A stretch of 64,000 nt of DNA from Campylobacteraceae bacterium (GTDB taxonomy: Bacteria; Campylobacterota; Campylobacteria; Campylobacterales; Sulfurovaceae): the NCBI GenBank assembly GCA_027014605.1, contig JALWDJ010000030.1:1-64000 (forward strand). The letters are read 5' to 3'. Of the stretch, positions 26,353-34,711 are shown in pieces. A program made the translations under genes and the position numbers. How positions within the stretch are numbered: the first letter of the stretch is position 1; the number at the start of each line of letters is the position of its first letter. The notes under the pieces were generated by a model. The model was not told where the DNA came from. It worked only from the letters and a program-made list of their open reading frames with translations, and ran no database searches.

Positions 26353-27645
26353 ATGAAAAATATTGTTCATACTACAGTAATGGCACTATTAACACTCTTT
26401 TCTGTCTATCTATATATGTTAGCAGATGCACCAACAGTACAAAACATTATTATAAAAGATACTCCCTTAATTGATGTGTCGTTAGAGGAGAATAGAAGTT
26501 TAGATTATTTAAATAAAATTAGAGTTAACTCTGGACTTGTTCCTTTTAAACTAAACTATAAATTACAAAAAGCTTCTAAAAACCATGCAAAGTATTTAAT
26601 AACAAATCATACAATAGGACACTATGAAGATAGCCAAAAGATAGGATATACAGGTAAATATGGTTCACAAAGAGCTATTTATAGTGGATATAAAACCTCT
26701 ATGATAATAGAAAATATATCAAACAATAATCTTAATTATAAAGAGTCTATTGATGGACTTATGGGTGCAATATATCATCGTTTTGGATTTTTAGATTTTC
26801 ATACAGATGAGATTGGAATTGGTATTTGGCAAAATAGAAAGGATAGATTAGAATCTGCATTTGTATATGATATGGGTAGTAGTAATTTAGAGGCTATATG
26901 TCAAGATAAAAATAGTATAACATCAGGAGAGTATGCAGAGGGGATATGTGCTAATAAAAATTTAAAAATTAGAGCTTCTCTGTTTAATAGAGTTTTGAAT
27001 GAGAATAGATTAAGAAATAGTAAGATTGTTACATATCCATATAATAATCAAATAGATGTTCCACCTGCATTTTATGAGGAGTTGCCAGATCCTCTTCCAG
27101 ATTATAGCGTGAGTGGTTTTCCAATTAGTATTAGTTTTAATGAGTCATATTTTAAAAAAGTTAAAATATTAAGTTTTAAACTATTTAATAGTCAAAAAAA
27201 AGAGTTGAAAGATGTTATTATTTATGATAATAAAACAGACCCAAACAGAAGACTTAAAAAGTTTGAGTTTGCGCTATTTCCTTTAAATAGACTACAATGG
27301 GATAAAGATTATACTGTAGAGGTTAAATATATAGCTGATAATAGATTAAATAGTAAAGTGTGGAGATTTAGGACAAGGAAATTTAATATACCTGTCTATA
27401 GGGTGACAGATAAGAAGAATAGTTTTAATATTAAGGTTGGAGAGAGTAATATATTCTATTTTCCACCAAATTCAAAAAGAGATGTTTTAACCACTCTTAA
27501 ATATCCAGCTTTTTTAGATATATCATTTATAGATAAAAATACTATAAAATTAGTGGCAAATAGTATAAAATCTAATAAACTTATGTTGAAAATAGGAAAT
27601 CATAAATTAAATTTACGAATAAAAGATAAGAGAGTTAATAATTAA
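26353..27645 (+). CDS. secreted CAP (SCP/PR-1) domain protein
   Basis: Exported protein of 430 residues with an N-terminal signal anchor (about 5-25) and a CAP domain at about 45-165: LDYLNKIRVNSGLVPFKLNYKLQKASKNHAKYL and HRFGFLDFHTDEIGIGIW are the typical helix and His/Glu motifs. The C-terminal half (about 235-430) looks like two beta-sandwich domains (WDKDYTVEVKYIAD). CAP proteins have varied roles (sterol binding, proteolysis, host interaction), so no function is assigned. Monocistronic by spacing. Confidence 0.78.
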   Translation: MKNIVHTTVMALLTLFSVYLYMLADAPTVQNIIIKDTPLIDVSLEENRSLDYLNKIRVNSGLVPFKLNYKLQKASKNHAKYLITNHTIGHYEDSQKIGYTGKYGSQRAIYSGYKTSMIIENISNNNLNYKESIDGLMGAIYHRFGFLDFHTDEIGIGIWQNRKDRLESAFVYDMGSSNLEAICQDKNSITSGEYAEGICANKNLKIRASLFNRVLNENRLRNSKIVTYPYNNQIDVPPAFYEELPDPLPDYSVSGFPISISFNESYFKKVKILSFKLFNSQKKELKDVIIYDNKTDPNRRLKKFEFALFPLNRLQWDKDYTVEVKYIADNRLNSKVWRFRTRKFNIPVYRVTDKKNSFNIKVGESNIFYFPPNSKRDVLTTLKYPAFLDISFIDKNTIKLVANSIKSNKLMLKIGNHKLNLRIKDKRVNN

Positions 27646-27968
27646 TTTTATTGATTATTTAAGAAAATATTTTACTATATGTTCCTTTTATACACATCTA
27701 TAATAATTATTTTTTTTGATTATAGATATAAAAAAATATGTTTTAAAGAGATATTTTTATTAAAATGTATAAAATATATGCAATATGCACTATAATATAT
27801 AAGAAAACTATATAATTTATAGTTGTTTTACTTATATATAAAATTTTTTTTTAAAATATGAGAAGATATGACTATATAGTTTTTCTTGACTTTTCAAATA
27901 TTATTATAATATAATCAGCTTGTTCCGACGGTATTCGCAGAAAATACCAAATTTTAAAAGGAGGACAA
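27646..27968 (+). promoter_or_regulatory. soxCD promoter region and leader
   Basis: This 323-base gap holds a good sigma-70 promoter: TTGACT (27886-27891), 18-base spacer, TATAAT (27910-27915). The leader then forms a small hairpin GGTATT / AATACC (27930-27935 with 27943-27948) and ends in a very strong ribosome-binding site AAAGGAGG (27957-27964) four bases before soxC. The first 230 bases are nearly pure A/T; I see no gene in them. Confidence 0.7.
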
Positions 27969-29309
27969 ATGAAGAAAAATGATAAAACTTCTACGGATAG
28001 TTCTAGTTTAGTATCAGATAAAACTAGCTCTAGTAGAAGAAATTTTTTCAAAAAAGCCGCTGTATATTCAGCTAGTGCTGTTGCTGCTAGTAGTCTGCTT
28101 TCACCTGTAAAACTCTCAGCAGAAGAGAAAGATGATAAGTTTATTACAGAAGAGCAACCATGGGCAACTTCATTAGGTTATGAGCTAAATAAACATCCTT
28201 ATGGTGTACCATCACCTTATGAGCATAATGTTGTAAGAAGAACAACGCCTCTACTATCTAGTGCAGGAGATATGCACGCTGCTGTCTCTCTAACGCCACT
28301 ACAAGATTTAAAAGGTATTATTACTCCAAATGGACTCTTTTTTACAAGAACTCATAATGGAGTAGCACGAATTGACCCTAATAAACATAGACTTATGATA
28401 CATGGTATGGTTAAAAACCCTATAGTATTAACTATGGAAGATATTAAGAGGTATCCAAGTGAGAGTGTAATTCACTTCTTAGAGTGTCCTGCTAATGGTG
28501 CAGCTGAGTGGAAGACACCTCAGTTTGACTCTTTACAATTTGTAAAAGGTATGGTTAGTTGTGCAGAGTGGACAGGAGTTAGATTAAAAACTATTCTTGA
28601 AGATGTAGGAGTTGACCCTAAAGCAATATGGATGTTAGCTGAGGGTGGTGATGGTTCATCTATGAGTAGAACTATACCTGTAGAGAAGGTTATGGATGAT
28701 GCTATGATTGTATATGCTATGAATGGTGAAGCATTACGAGAAGAGCAGGGTTATCCAGTTAGACTACTTTTACCAGGTTGGGAGGCAAATCTATCTGTTA
28801 AATGGCTTAAGAGATTAGAGTTTGGTGATAAGCCTTGGTATTGTAAGGAAGAGACATCTAAATATACAGTTCTCCTACCGAGTGGTAAAGCAATTCAACA
28901 CTTCTATCCTCTTGAAGTTAATTCTATCATTACATCTCCTTGTCCTGAAAAGCCATGGACAGACCTTAAAAAAGGTGATATAGTTGAGATTGAGGGACTT
29001 GCATGGAGTGGAAAAGGTACTATTACTCATGTTGATATCTCATTTGATGGTGGTAAGAATTGGGTTGAGGCTAAACTTAAAGGATTAGTACTTCCAAAAG
29101 CTTGGACAAGATTTAGCTATATATATAAATATGAGGGTAAAGAGCTAATGCTAGAGAGTAGAGCTACTGATGACTCAGGTGATACTCAACCAACAGTTAA
29201 TCAAGAGAAAAAAATTATGGGTGTAGAGGGTGTTTATCATAGAAACTCAATCAACACTTGGTATGTAAAAGCAAATGGGGAGGTGCATAATGCTCAAATG
29301 CGTTCATAA
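27969..29309 (+). CDS. soxC: sulfite dehydrogenase molybdoprotein subunit SoxC
   Basis: Molybdenum-cofactor subunit of the Sox(CD)2 sulfur dehydrogenase, which oxidises the SoxY-bound sulfane sulfur in the periplasm. A Tat signal (SRRNFFKK, twin arginines at 23-24) precedes a sulfite-oxidase-fold domain with molybdenum-ligand cysteine C173 in HFLECPANGAAEW, and a C-terminal Ig-like dimerisation domain (GKGTITHVDISFDGGKNW). Length of 446 residues is normal. The last 20 bases overlap soxD. Presence of SoxCD implies full eight-electron thiosulfate oxidation without obligatory sulfur-globule formation. Confidence 0.96.
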   Translation: MKKNDKTSTDSSSLVSDKTSSSRRNFFKKAAVYSASAVAASSLLSPVKLSAEEKDDKFITEEQPWATSLGYELNKHPYGVPSPYEHNVVRRTTPLLSSAGDMHAAVSLTPLQDLKGIITPNGLFFTRTHNGVARIDPNKHRLMIHGMVKNPIVLTMEDIKRYPSESVIHFLECPANGAAEWKTPQFDSLQFVKGMVSCAEWTGVRLKTILEDVGVDPKAIWMLAEGGDGSSMSRTIPVEKVMDDAMIVYAMNGEALREEQGYPVRLLLPGWEANLSVKWLKRLEFGDKPWYCKEETSKYTVLLPSGKAIQHFYPLEVNSIITSPCPEKPWTDLKKGDIVEIEGLAWSGKGTITHVDISFDGGKNWVEAKLKGLVLPKAWTRFSYIYKYEGKELMLESRATDDSGDTQPTVNQEKKIMGVEGVYHRNSINTWYVKANGEVHNAQMRS

Positions 29310-30387
29310 GACTATTTCTGTAGGTGTAGCAACTCTAGTATTAACTTCTATTTCAGCTTTTGCATCTTTTAATGGTAAAAGAGAGGCTGTTGATGGTGGT
29401 ATGATATATCCAAGAGCAAATGGTATCTATACTGCATATAGATATAATGACCAGAATATATCTCATTTTAATTATGGTAGAAAACCAACCCCAAATGAGC
29501 TCAAAGCTTGGGATACTGATATTATGCCAGATGGAACAGGATTACCTAAAGGTAAAGGTACTGTTGCAGAGGGTGATGAGCTATTTGAAGAGCAATGTGC
29601 TGTGTGTCATGGTGACTTTGGTGCAGGGGGACTTGGTTATCCTACACTAACAGGTGGAGATAGAGCATCTCTAACCAATCAGAGAACTCCAGGTAAAACA
29701 GATGCTCCAAAGAGAACTATTGGAACATATTGGCCAAAAGCTAGTACACTTCTTTGGTATATTCATGATGCAATGCCATATGCTCACCCTAAGAGTTTAA
29801 GTTGGGATGAGACTTATGCAATTACTGCTTATCTTCTTGCTACCAATGAGATAAAACTTGATGGTAAAGAGATGGATGATGATACAGTTTTAAGTAATGA
29901 GAATTTCTTAAAAATTAAGATGCCAAATGAAGATGGATTTATTCCTAATATAGATGGTCCTAATGGTGTTAAGAATGTAAAAGCATTTCTCTCTGATGGT
30001 AAAAATATTGGTGCAGTGGGTGTTAGATGTATGAAGGATTGTAAAGATGATGGGGCAAAACTAGTAGTAGTAAAAGACCCAAGAACAGATGTCAATCCTC
30101 CATTTAGTGAAGTTAGAGATTTACCTAAAAAACCTAAAGATAGTTCTATAAAACCTGGTCAAGAGGAGTATGAGAAGAGTTGTGCTGTGTGTCATGGAAA
30201 TGATAAAATGGGTGCTCCTGATGTAGGTAATAAAGAGGCTTGGGCTAAAGTTATGAAAAAAGGTATGGATAAAGTTCTAGCAACTGCAATTAAAGGAACA
30301 GGTGCTATGCCTCCAAGAGGTGGTAGTTCATATAGTGATGAAAAATTGAAACAGATTATTGAATATATGTACTCTAAGAGTAAATAG
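29290..30387 (+). CDS. soxD: SoxD di-haem cytochrome c subunit
   Basis: Electron-accepting subunit of the SoxCD sulfur dehydrogenase, periplasmic. Signal peptide to about residue 27 (ending SAFA), two class I cytochrome c domains with haem motifs CAVCH at C103 and C298, and methionine-rich regions for axial ligation. ATG 29290 is chosen because GGGGAGG at 29277-29283 lies directly upstream; a start at 29275 would contain that site. Product is 365 residues, overlapping soxC, so SoxC and SoxD are translationally coupled. Haem 2 domain has the AMPPRGG motif with its likely Met ligand. Confidence 0.93.
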   Translation: MLKCVHKTISVGVATLVLTSISAFASFNGKREAVDGGMIYPRANGIYTAYRYNDQNISHFNYGRKPTPNELKAWDTDIMPDGTGLPKGKGTVAEGDELFEEQCAVCHGDFGAGGLGYPTLTGGDRASLTNQRTPGKTDAPKRTIGTYWPKASTLLWYIHDAMPYAHPKSLSWDETYAITAYLLATNEIKLDGKEMDDDTVLSNENFLKIKMPNEDGFIPNIDGPNGVKNVKAFLSDGKNIGAVGVRCMKDCKDDGAKLVVVKDPRTDVNPPFSEVRDLPKKPKDSSIKPGQEEYEKSCAVCHGNDKMGAPDVGNKEAWAKVMKKGMDKVLATAIKGTGAMPPRGGSSYSDEKLKQIIEYMYSKSK

Positions 30388-30405
30388 AATTTGATTTTCA
30401 CAATT

Positions 30406-30439
30406 AGTTCACAAAAATGAAATATACTTTTTGTGAACT
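30406..30439. other. 12-bp perfect inverted repeat after soxD
   Basis: AGTTCACAAAAA / TTTTTGTGAACT with a ten-base loop (30418-30427). It ends 52 bases after the soxD stop but has no U-tract behind it, so it could be an RNA-stability hairpin or a protein-binding dyad rather than a terminator. Confidence 0.6.
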
Positions 30440-30483
30440 CAAGTATATTAAGTCTTTCTTAATAAAGAAACTTAATATAAGTC

Positions 30484-30549
30484 GTGTTAAGTTTTGATAG
30501 AGTAGGTTTTTGAAATCTAAATCAATACTCTTAATTATCAACTTAACAC
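30484..30549. other. long imperfect inverted repeat in the soxY leader
   Basis: Outer arms GTGTTAAGTT (30484-30493) and AACTTAACAC (30540-30549) are perfect; pairing continues inward with GATAGAGTA against TACTC and TATC segments. It ends about 45 bases before soxY. No coding potential. Possible operator or mRNA-processing hairpin that sets soxYZ levels apart from soxCD. Confidence 0.55.
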
Positions 30550-30593
30550 AATATTGAGATTTCACACATTACATCATATTGAAAGGAAATTAG

Positions 30594-31043
30594 ATGGATA
30601 GAAGAAAATTTTTAGGTTTAGGTTTAGCTGCGTTAGCAATAGTACCAATGACAAAGCTTAATGCAACAGACTTTAGAAAAGAGAAGCCAGATGCTTGGAA
30701 AGCAACAACACCAGAAGATGCTATTAAAGCACTTTATGGAGATGCTAAGGCTGAAGAGAAAGGTGTAAAAATTAAAGCACCAAAACTTGCAGAAAATGGT
30801 GGGAAAATTCCTGTAGTTGTTAAATCTGATATAGATGCTAAATCTGTAGCACTATTACAAGATAGTAATCCTCGTTCATTAGTAGCTGTTTGGACTATTC
30901 CAGAGGGTGGAATTGTTGATTTCTCTGTAACTATGAAAATGAAAAAATCTGGTAAGATTACTGCTATTGTAGAAGGTAAAGATGGTAAGTTATACTCTAA
31001 AGTATTACCAATTGAAGTATCTAAAGGTGGTTGTGGAGGTTGA
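30594..31043 (+). CDS. soxY: thiosulfate-carrier protein SoxY
   Basis: Sulfur-carrier subunit: intermediates are bound to the C-terminal cysteine. The mature C terminus ends SKGGCGG with C147, the invariant swinging-arm motif. The N terminus has a twin-arginine-like start (DRRKFLGLGLAALAIV), in line with Tat export of the SoxYZ dimer. Length of 149 residues is normal. A good ribosome-binding site (AAAGGAAA) precedes the ATG. soxZ follows 65 bases later. Confidence 0.96.
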   Translation: MDRRKFLGLGLAALAIVPMTKLNATDFRKEKPDAWKATTPEDAIKALYGDAKAEEKGVKIKAPKLAENGGKIPVVVKSDIDAKSVALLQDSNPRSLVAVWTIPEGGIVDFSVTMKMKKSGKITAIVEGKDGKLYSKVLPIEVSKGGCGG

Positions 31044-31108
31044 TTTGATTCACCTTTACAGACTAGCAATAAGTAATTAAATCTAAGTATTAAATTGAAA
31101 GGAAAGAG

Positions 31109-31402
31109 ATGAAAGTTAAAGCAAAAGAAAAAGATGGAATTGTAAAAGTTAAAGTATTAGCAAAACACCAAAATATTGGGCCAGAAGAGGCTGAAAAGAA
31201 GAAAAAAGAGGCTAATTTTATAACTTCTGTAGTTGCTAAAGTTGGTGATAAAGTGGTTTATGAGATGAATGGAAGTGGATTTATGTCTAAAAACCCTCTA
31301 TATAAATTTAAATTTAAAGGTGCTAAAAAAGGTGATGAGTTAGAAGTTACTTGGACAGACCTTAAAGGTAATACAAAAACTAAGAAAGTAAAAATTAAAT
31401 AG
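31109..31402 (+). CDS. soxZ: SoxZ, partner of the SoxY carrier
   Basis: Ig-like 97-residue subunit that dimerises with SoxY. The core VKVKVLAKHQNIG near the N terminus and NPLYKFKFKGAKKGDELEVTWTDLKGNT near the C terminus are family hallmarks. It has no signal peptide, as expected since SoxZ is co-exported with SoxY. Followed by a terminator-like hairpin. Confidence 0.96.
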   Translation: MKVKAKEKDGIVKVKVLAKHQNIGPEEAEKKKKEANFITSVVAKVGDKVVYEMNGSGFMSKNPLYKFKFKGAKKGDELEVTWTDLKGNTKTKKVKIK

Positions 31403-31406
31403 TTTG

Positions 31407-31432
31407 AATACTCCCTTTTTTAAGGGGGTATT
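31407..31432 (+). terminator. hairpin terminator after soxZ
   Basis: 11-bp stem AATACTCCCTT / AAGGGGGTATT (one G-U pair) with a TTTT loop. The U-tract behind it is poor, so termination may be partial and allow read-through to the accessory genes. Confidence 0.65.
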
Positions 31433-31438
31433 ACTTAG

Positions 31439-31466
31439 TCTTATTGTGTTTGAAAACATAATAAGA
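31439..31466 (+). other. second hairpin downstream of soxZ
   Basis: TCTTATTGTGTT / AACATAATAAGA pair over 12 bases (one G-U-type mismatch) around a TGAA loop, directly following the soxZ terminator and about 40 bases before the next gene. Could be a processing or pausing site. Confidence 0.5.
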
Positions 31467-31507
31467 GTAAGTTATGAATTTCAATTAAATAAAATAGGAG
31501 AAAATGA

Positions 31508-32821
31508 ATGAGAAAAATGGTTTTAATATCTGTAGTAACAGCATCTCTGTTAACTGTAGTATCTGCAAATGAGGAGAAGAGTGTTCCTGAAATTTTAAAC
31601 TCTACACTTAAGCAAGTTGAGTCTATTGCTAAGAGTGCATTAGAGAAAAATATTACTATTAAAACAGCTACTAATAGCACTACTGCAACTGCTAAAAAAC
31701 AGGAGATTAAAAAAGATAGTAATACAACTGTAGCTCCAAAGGCTTCAACTACAAAAGAGGCTACAAAAATAGATATAAAAATTAGCTCTATTGGTGAAGA
31801 TAAGGGTGTTGGAGATATTATAAAAGCATCTTTAGATAATAATAAAGGCGATAATAAAGTAGAGGCTAAAGCAGAAGATAATAAAACTAAAATAGAGAAA
31901 AAAGAGGCTGAAGTAAAAAAAGTAGCTGTAGATAATAATAGTAGTAATGTTCCATTTGACTATAAGTTAAAACCTAAAAAGGTAGCAGATGATGTATGGT
32001 GTTTCTTTGGTGCATTAGATAAGCCAACTAAAGAGAATGCTGGAAATATGGCAAATAACTGTTATGTAAAGACCAATGATGGTTATTTTGTAATGGATAC
32101 AGGTCCATCATATCAGTTTGCAAAACAGGCATATTCAGCTATGAAAAAGATTGCAGATTTACCTGTTAAATATGTTGTAAATTCACATAATCATGATGAC
32201 CATTGGTTAGGAAATGATTTTTATAAAAAAGAGTTTAATGCTACTTTAATTGGACCAGAGACAATCAATACTAACTATAAAGATGGTGATAAGACAAGAA
32301 TGTATAATGTCTTACCTAAAAATGCAATTGAGGGAACACACATTATTAAGCTTGATAAAACTCCTAAAAAACCATTTACTCTCTCATTAGGTGGTAAAGA
32401 GTTTAAGATTATTCCAATGGCTATAAAAGCACATACTATTGATGATATTTTTGTATATATGCCAAAAGAAAAAGTTCTATTTGCTGGTGACCTTGTTATG
32501 AATGGAAGAATTACATCAAATAGAGATGGTTCTGTTATTGGACAGATTAAAGCTATTGATATGATAGAAAAATTAGATTGGAATGTTTTAGTTCCAGGAC
32601 ATGGATTAATAACAGGTAAACATGCAGTTGATGAGGCTAGATTATATTTTAAACTCTTAAAAGAGAGAATTATGAAAGCATTAGAAGATGGTGTTGATGC
32701 AACAGAGATTACAGAAAAAGTAACTCTTCCAGAGTTTAAAAATAAGGCTATGTATGATATTTTAAATGCTCAAAATGTTGGATACGCATTTGATGAACTT
32801 GAGATGTTAGACGACGAGTAG
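31508..32821 (+). CDS. SoxH-like metallo-beta-lactamase-fold protein with Lys-rich N-terminal region
   Basis: Exported metallohydrolase of the sox-linked SoxH type. A signal peptide (to about VVSAN) is followed by a low-complexity Lys/Ala/Thr-rich region of about 130 residues and then the MBL domain (about 155-437): zinc motif NSHNHDDHW, then AHTIDDIF and PGHG. The hydrolysed substrate is unknown; SoxH relatives appear in many sox clusters without an assigned role. The gene begins 105 bases after soxZ and is followed by a thioredoxin-like gene 13 bases on, suggesting a shared sulfur-handling role. The repetitive N-terminal segment is absent from the second paralog at 33742. Confidence 0.85.
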   Translation: MRKMVLISVVTASLLTVVSANEEKSVPEILNSTLKQVESIAKSALEKNITIKTATNSTTATAKKQEIKKDSNTTVAPKASTTKEATKIDIKISSIGEDKGVGDIIKASLDNNKGDNKVEAKAEDNKTKIEKKEAEVKKVAVDNNSSNVPFDYKLKPKKVADDVWCFFGALDKPTKENAGNMANNCYVKTNDGYFVMDTGPSYQFAKQAYSAMKKIADLPVKYVVNSHNHDDHWLGNDFYKKEFNATLIGPETINTNYKDGDKTRMYNVLPKNAIEGTHIIKLDKTPKKPFTLSLGGKEFKIIPMAIKAHTIDDIFVYMPKEKVLFAGDLVMNGRITSNRDGSVIGQIKAIDMIEKLDWNVLVPGHGLITGKHAVDEARLYFKLLKERIMKALEDGVDATEITEKVTLPEFKNKAMYDILNAQNVGYAFDELEMLDDE

Positions 32822-32834
32822 GAGTATTATTTAA

Positions 32835-33308
32835 ATGGATATGAGTATAAGATTTATAAAGAAGATATATATTCTGCTCATATCTATGTTTACACTCTCT
32901 ATTAGTGCAGATATAAATCTTGATGATATATTTAGTAAAAAAATTGATAAACCAATAATGTTCTTTTTTCATAAAGATAATTGCAATTTTTGTGAAAAGA
33001 TGATTTTTGAGTTTGAAGATAACAATATATCAAATATATTAAAGAGTAAATTTATCTTTTTAGATATAAATAGAGATGATGATGATACTATTTTATATAA
33101 GGGTAAAGAGCAAAATAATAGAGAGTTTACTAAAGATGTAGTAGGTATAGACTTCTTTCCTACGCTTATTTTTATGGATAAAAATCAAAATATAATCTAT
33201 AGTATAGTGGGATATAGAAATATAGATATCACAAGAGATACACTTATTTATATATCTACAGGAGCTTATAAGAATAAAACTTTTGAGGAGTTTGAAGAAG
33301 ATGAGTAG
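32835..33308 (+). CDS. periplasmic thioredoxin-like protein (SoxW-like)
   Basis: Thioredoxin-fold protein of 157 residues with a Sec signal (about 1-26, ending SISAD). The active site is CNFC (DNCNFCEKM), and the cis-proline loop is GIDFFPTLIFMD. The motif and fold resemble SoxW/SoxS thioredoxins that keep SoxY cysteine reduced in the periplasm; that specific role is inferred from context. AGGAG precedes ATG 32835. The stop overlaps the MOSC gene by 8 bases. Confidence 0.82.
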   Translation: MDMSIRFIKKIYILLISMFTLSISADINLDDIFSKKIDKPIMFFFHKDNCNFCEKMIFEFEDNNISNILKSKFIFLDINRDDDDTILYKGKEQNNREFTKDVVGIDFFPTLIFMDKNQNIIYSIVGYRNIDITRDTLIYISTGAYKNKTFEEFEEDE

Positions 33309-33732
33309 TATAGACTCTATCGGAGAGGTTTTAGAGCTATTTATCTCAAAAAAGAGTGTAGATAGAATGCTCTTAGATATAAAAGGTGTAGTAAATGATA
33401 AATTTTATGCCAAAGATATTGATAGGTCTGTTCTAATTAGCTCAATAGATAGTTATAAACTAGCTCAAGATAGAGATATAGAGTTAGAGTATGGGGAATT
33501 GGGAGAAAATATCTTAATTGACTACAACCCATATAGATTAAAATCAGGAACAAAAATTAAAATAGGTGAAGCTATTTTAGAGATAAGTCAAAACTGTACG
33601 CTATGTAAAAGTTTGACTAAACTTGATAAAAGATTACCAAAACTGCTAAAAGATGATAGAGGCATATTTGCTAAAGTTATTAAAGCAGGAGAGATAAAAA
33701 AGAGAGATAAAATTTATCTTATTAAAAATTAA
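33301..33732 (+). CDS. MOSC-domain protein
   Basis: Small protein of 143 residues consisting mainly of a MOSC domain (molybdenum cofactor sulfurase C-terminal fold): YGELGENILIDYNPYRLKSGTKIKIGEAILEISQNCTLC followed by DRGIFAKVIKAGEIKKRDKIYL. MOSC proteins carry sulfur or bind molybdopterin. The NCTLCK pair replaces the single conserved cysteine and could accept a sulfane sulfur. No signal peptide, so cytoplasmic. ATG 33301 is preferred over an upstream start at 33283 because it gives the standard ATGAG-TAG overlap with the thioredoxin gene. Link to sox is inference. Confidence 0.8.
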   Translation: MSSIDSIGEVLELFISKKSVDRMLLDIKGVVNDKFYAKDIDRSVLISSIDSYKLAQDRDIELEYGELGENILIDYNPYRLKSGTKIKIGEAILEISQNCTLCKSLTKLDKRLPKLLKDDRGIFAKVIKAGEIKKRDKIYLIKN

Positions 33733-33741
33733 GGAGACATA

Positions 33742-34701
33742 ATGAAAAAAACACTGTTATCACTAGCTGTTGTAGGTGCATTAAGCATCTCTGCAAATGC
33801 ATTTACTTTAGGTAAACTAGGAAATTTTGAATTTAAAAAATTTGCCAAAAATCTATATATCTTACCTGGACCTCCAATGGAGCCAAATGTAGAGAATGAG
33901 GGTTTTATGAATAATCCTGCAATTATAGAAGCAGAGCATGGTTTAATTATGATTGACCCAGGTGGAAATTATAATGTTGGTAAAAAAATTTTAGCTGAAG
34001 TTGAAAAAGTTAGCAAAAAGCCAATTATTGCTATTTTAGATACACATAAGCATGGTGACCACTGGTTTGCAAACAGAGCAGTATTAGAGAAGTATCCAAA
34101 TGTTAAAATTTATGCTTTAAAACATATGGTAGATGTATCAAAAGCAGGAGAGGCTGAAAAATGGTATGGGATATTAGATAGATTATCTCATAATCTAAAA
34201 GGTACAAAACCGTTTGCATTTCCAACATATTATGTAAAGAATGGAGATAAGATAGAGATTGATGGGCAAACTTTTTATATTCATCACCCAAAAAGAGCTC
34301 ATACTGATACAGATATTATGATTATTCATGCTAATACAAAGACTCTATTTTTAGGTGATAACTTAATGAAGAGTCGTTTTGGAGGATTTGATGCATCATC
34401 TAGTATTTTAGGAAATATTAAACTTCTTGAAGATGTAGAGAAAGCTCCAGAGCTTAATCTATATGTACCAGGACATGGAGCTCCAGGAAAAATGCATGAG
34501 ACTATAGACCCATTTTTAAAATATATGAAAATTTTAAGAGATGGTGCTAAAGAGGCATTAGATAATGATATGGAAGCTTATGAGATTAAGCCAAAAGTTG
34601 TTGCGAAAATGAAAGATTTTCAAAAATGGGATGCTTTTGACCATCAAATGGGTAAACATCTTCAAAAAGTACTTGAAGAGCTTGAAGCTTTAGATGAGTA
34701 G
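33742..34701 (+). CDS. SoxH-like metallo-beta-lactamase-fold protein
   Basis: Second exported MBL-fold hydrolase of the cluster. Signal peptide to about residue 20 (SISANA), then zinc motifs LDTHKHGDHW, HTDTDIM and VPGHGAPG. Length of 319 residues matches SoxH. Distinct from the paralog at 31508 in lacking the Lys-rich extension. Preceded by AAGGAG and 9 bases from the MOSC gene; overlaps no upstream gene. Substrate unknown; periplasmic thiol-derived or persulfide esters are possible guesses only. Confidence 0.85.
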   Translation: MKKTLLSLAVVGALSISANAFTLGKLGNFEFKKFAKNLYILPGPPMEPNVENEGFMNNPAIIEAEHGLIMIDPGGNYNVGKKILAEVEKVSKKPIIAILDTHKHGDHWFANRAVLEKYPNVKIYALKHMVDVSKAGEAEKWYGILDRLSHNLKGTKPFAFPTYYVKNGDKIEIDGQTFYIHHPKRAHTDTDIMIIHANTKTLFLGDNLMKSRFGGFDASSSILGNIKLLEDVEKAPELNLYVPGHGAPGKMHETIDPFLKYMKILRDGAKEALDNDMEAYEIKPKVVAKMKDFQKWDAFDHQMGKHLQKVLEELEALDE

Positions 34702-34711
34702 GAAAGATATT

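Noticed and set aside
31640-31960. Repetitive Lys/Ala/Thr region as a separate repeat element
   Set aside because: It is in frame within the SoxH-like gene and is low-complexity protein sequence, not a DNA repeat with a defined unit.
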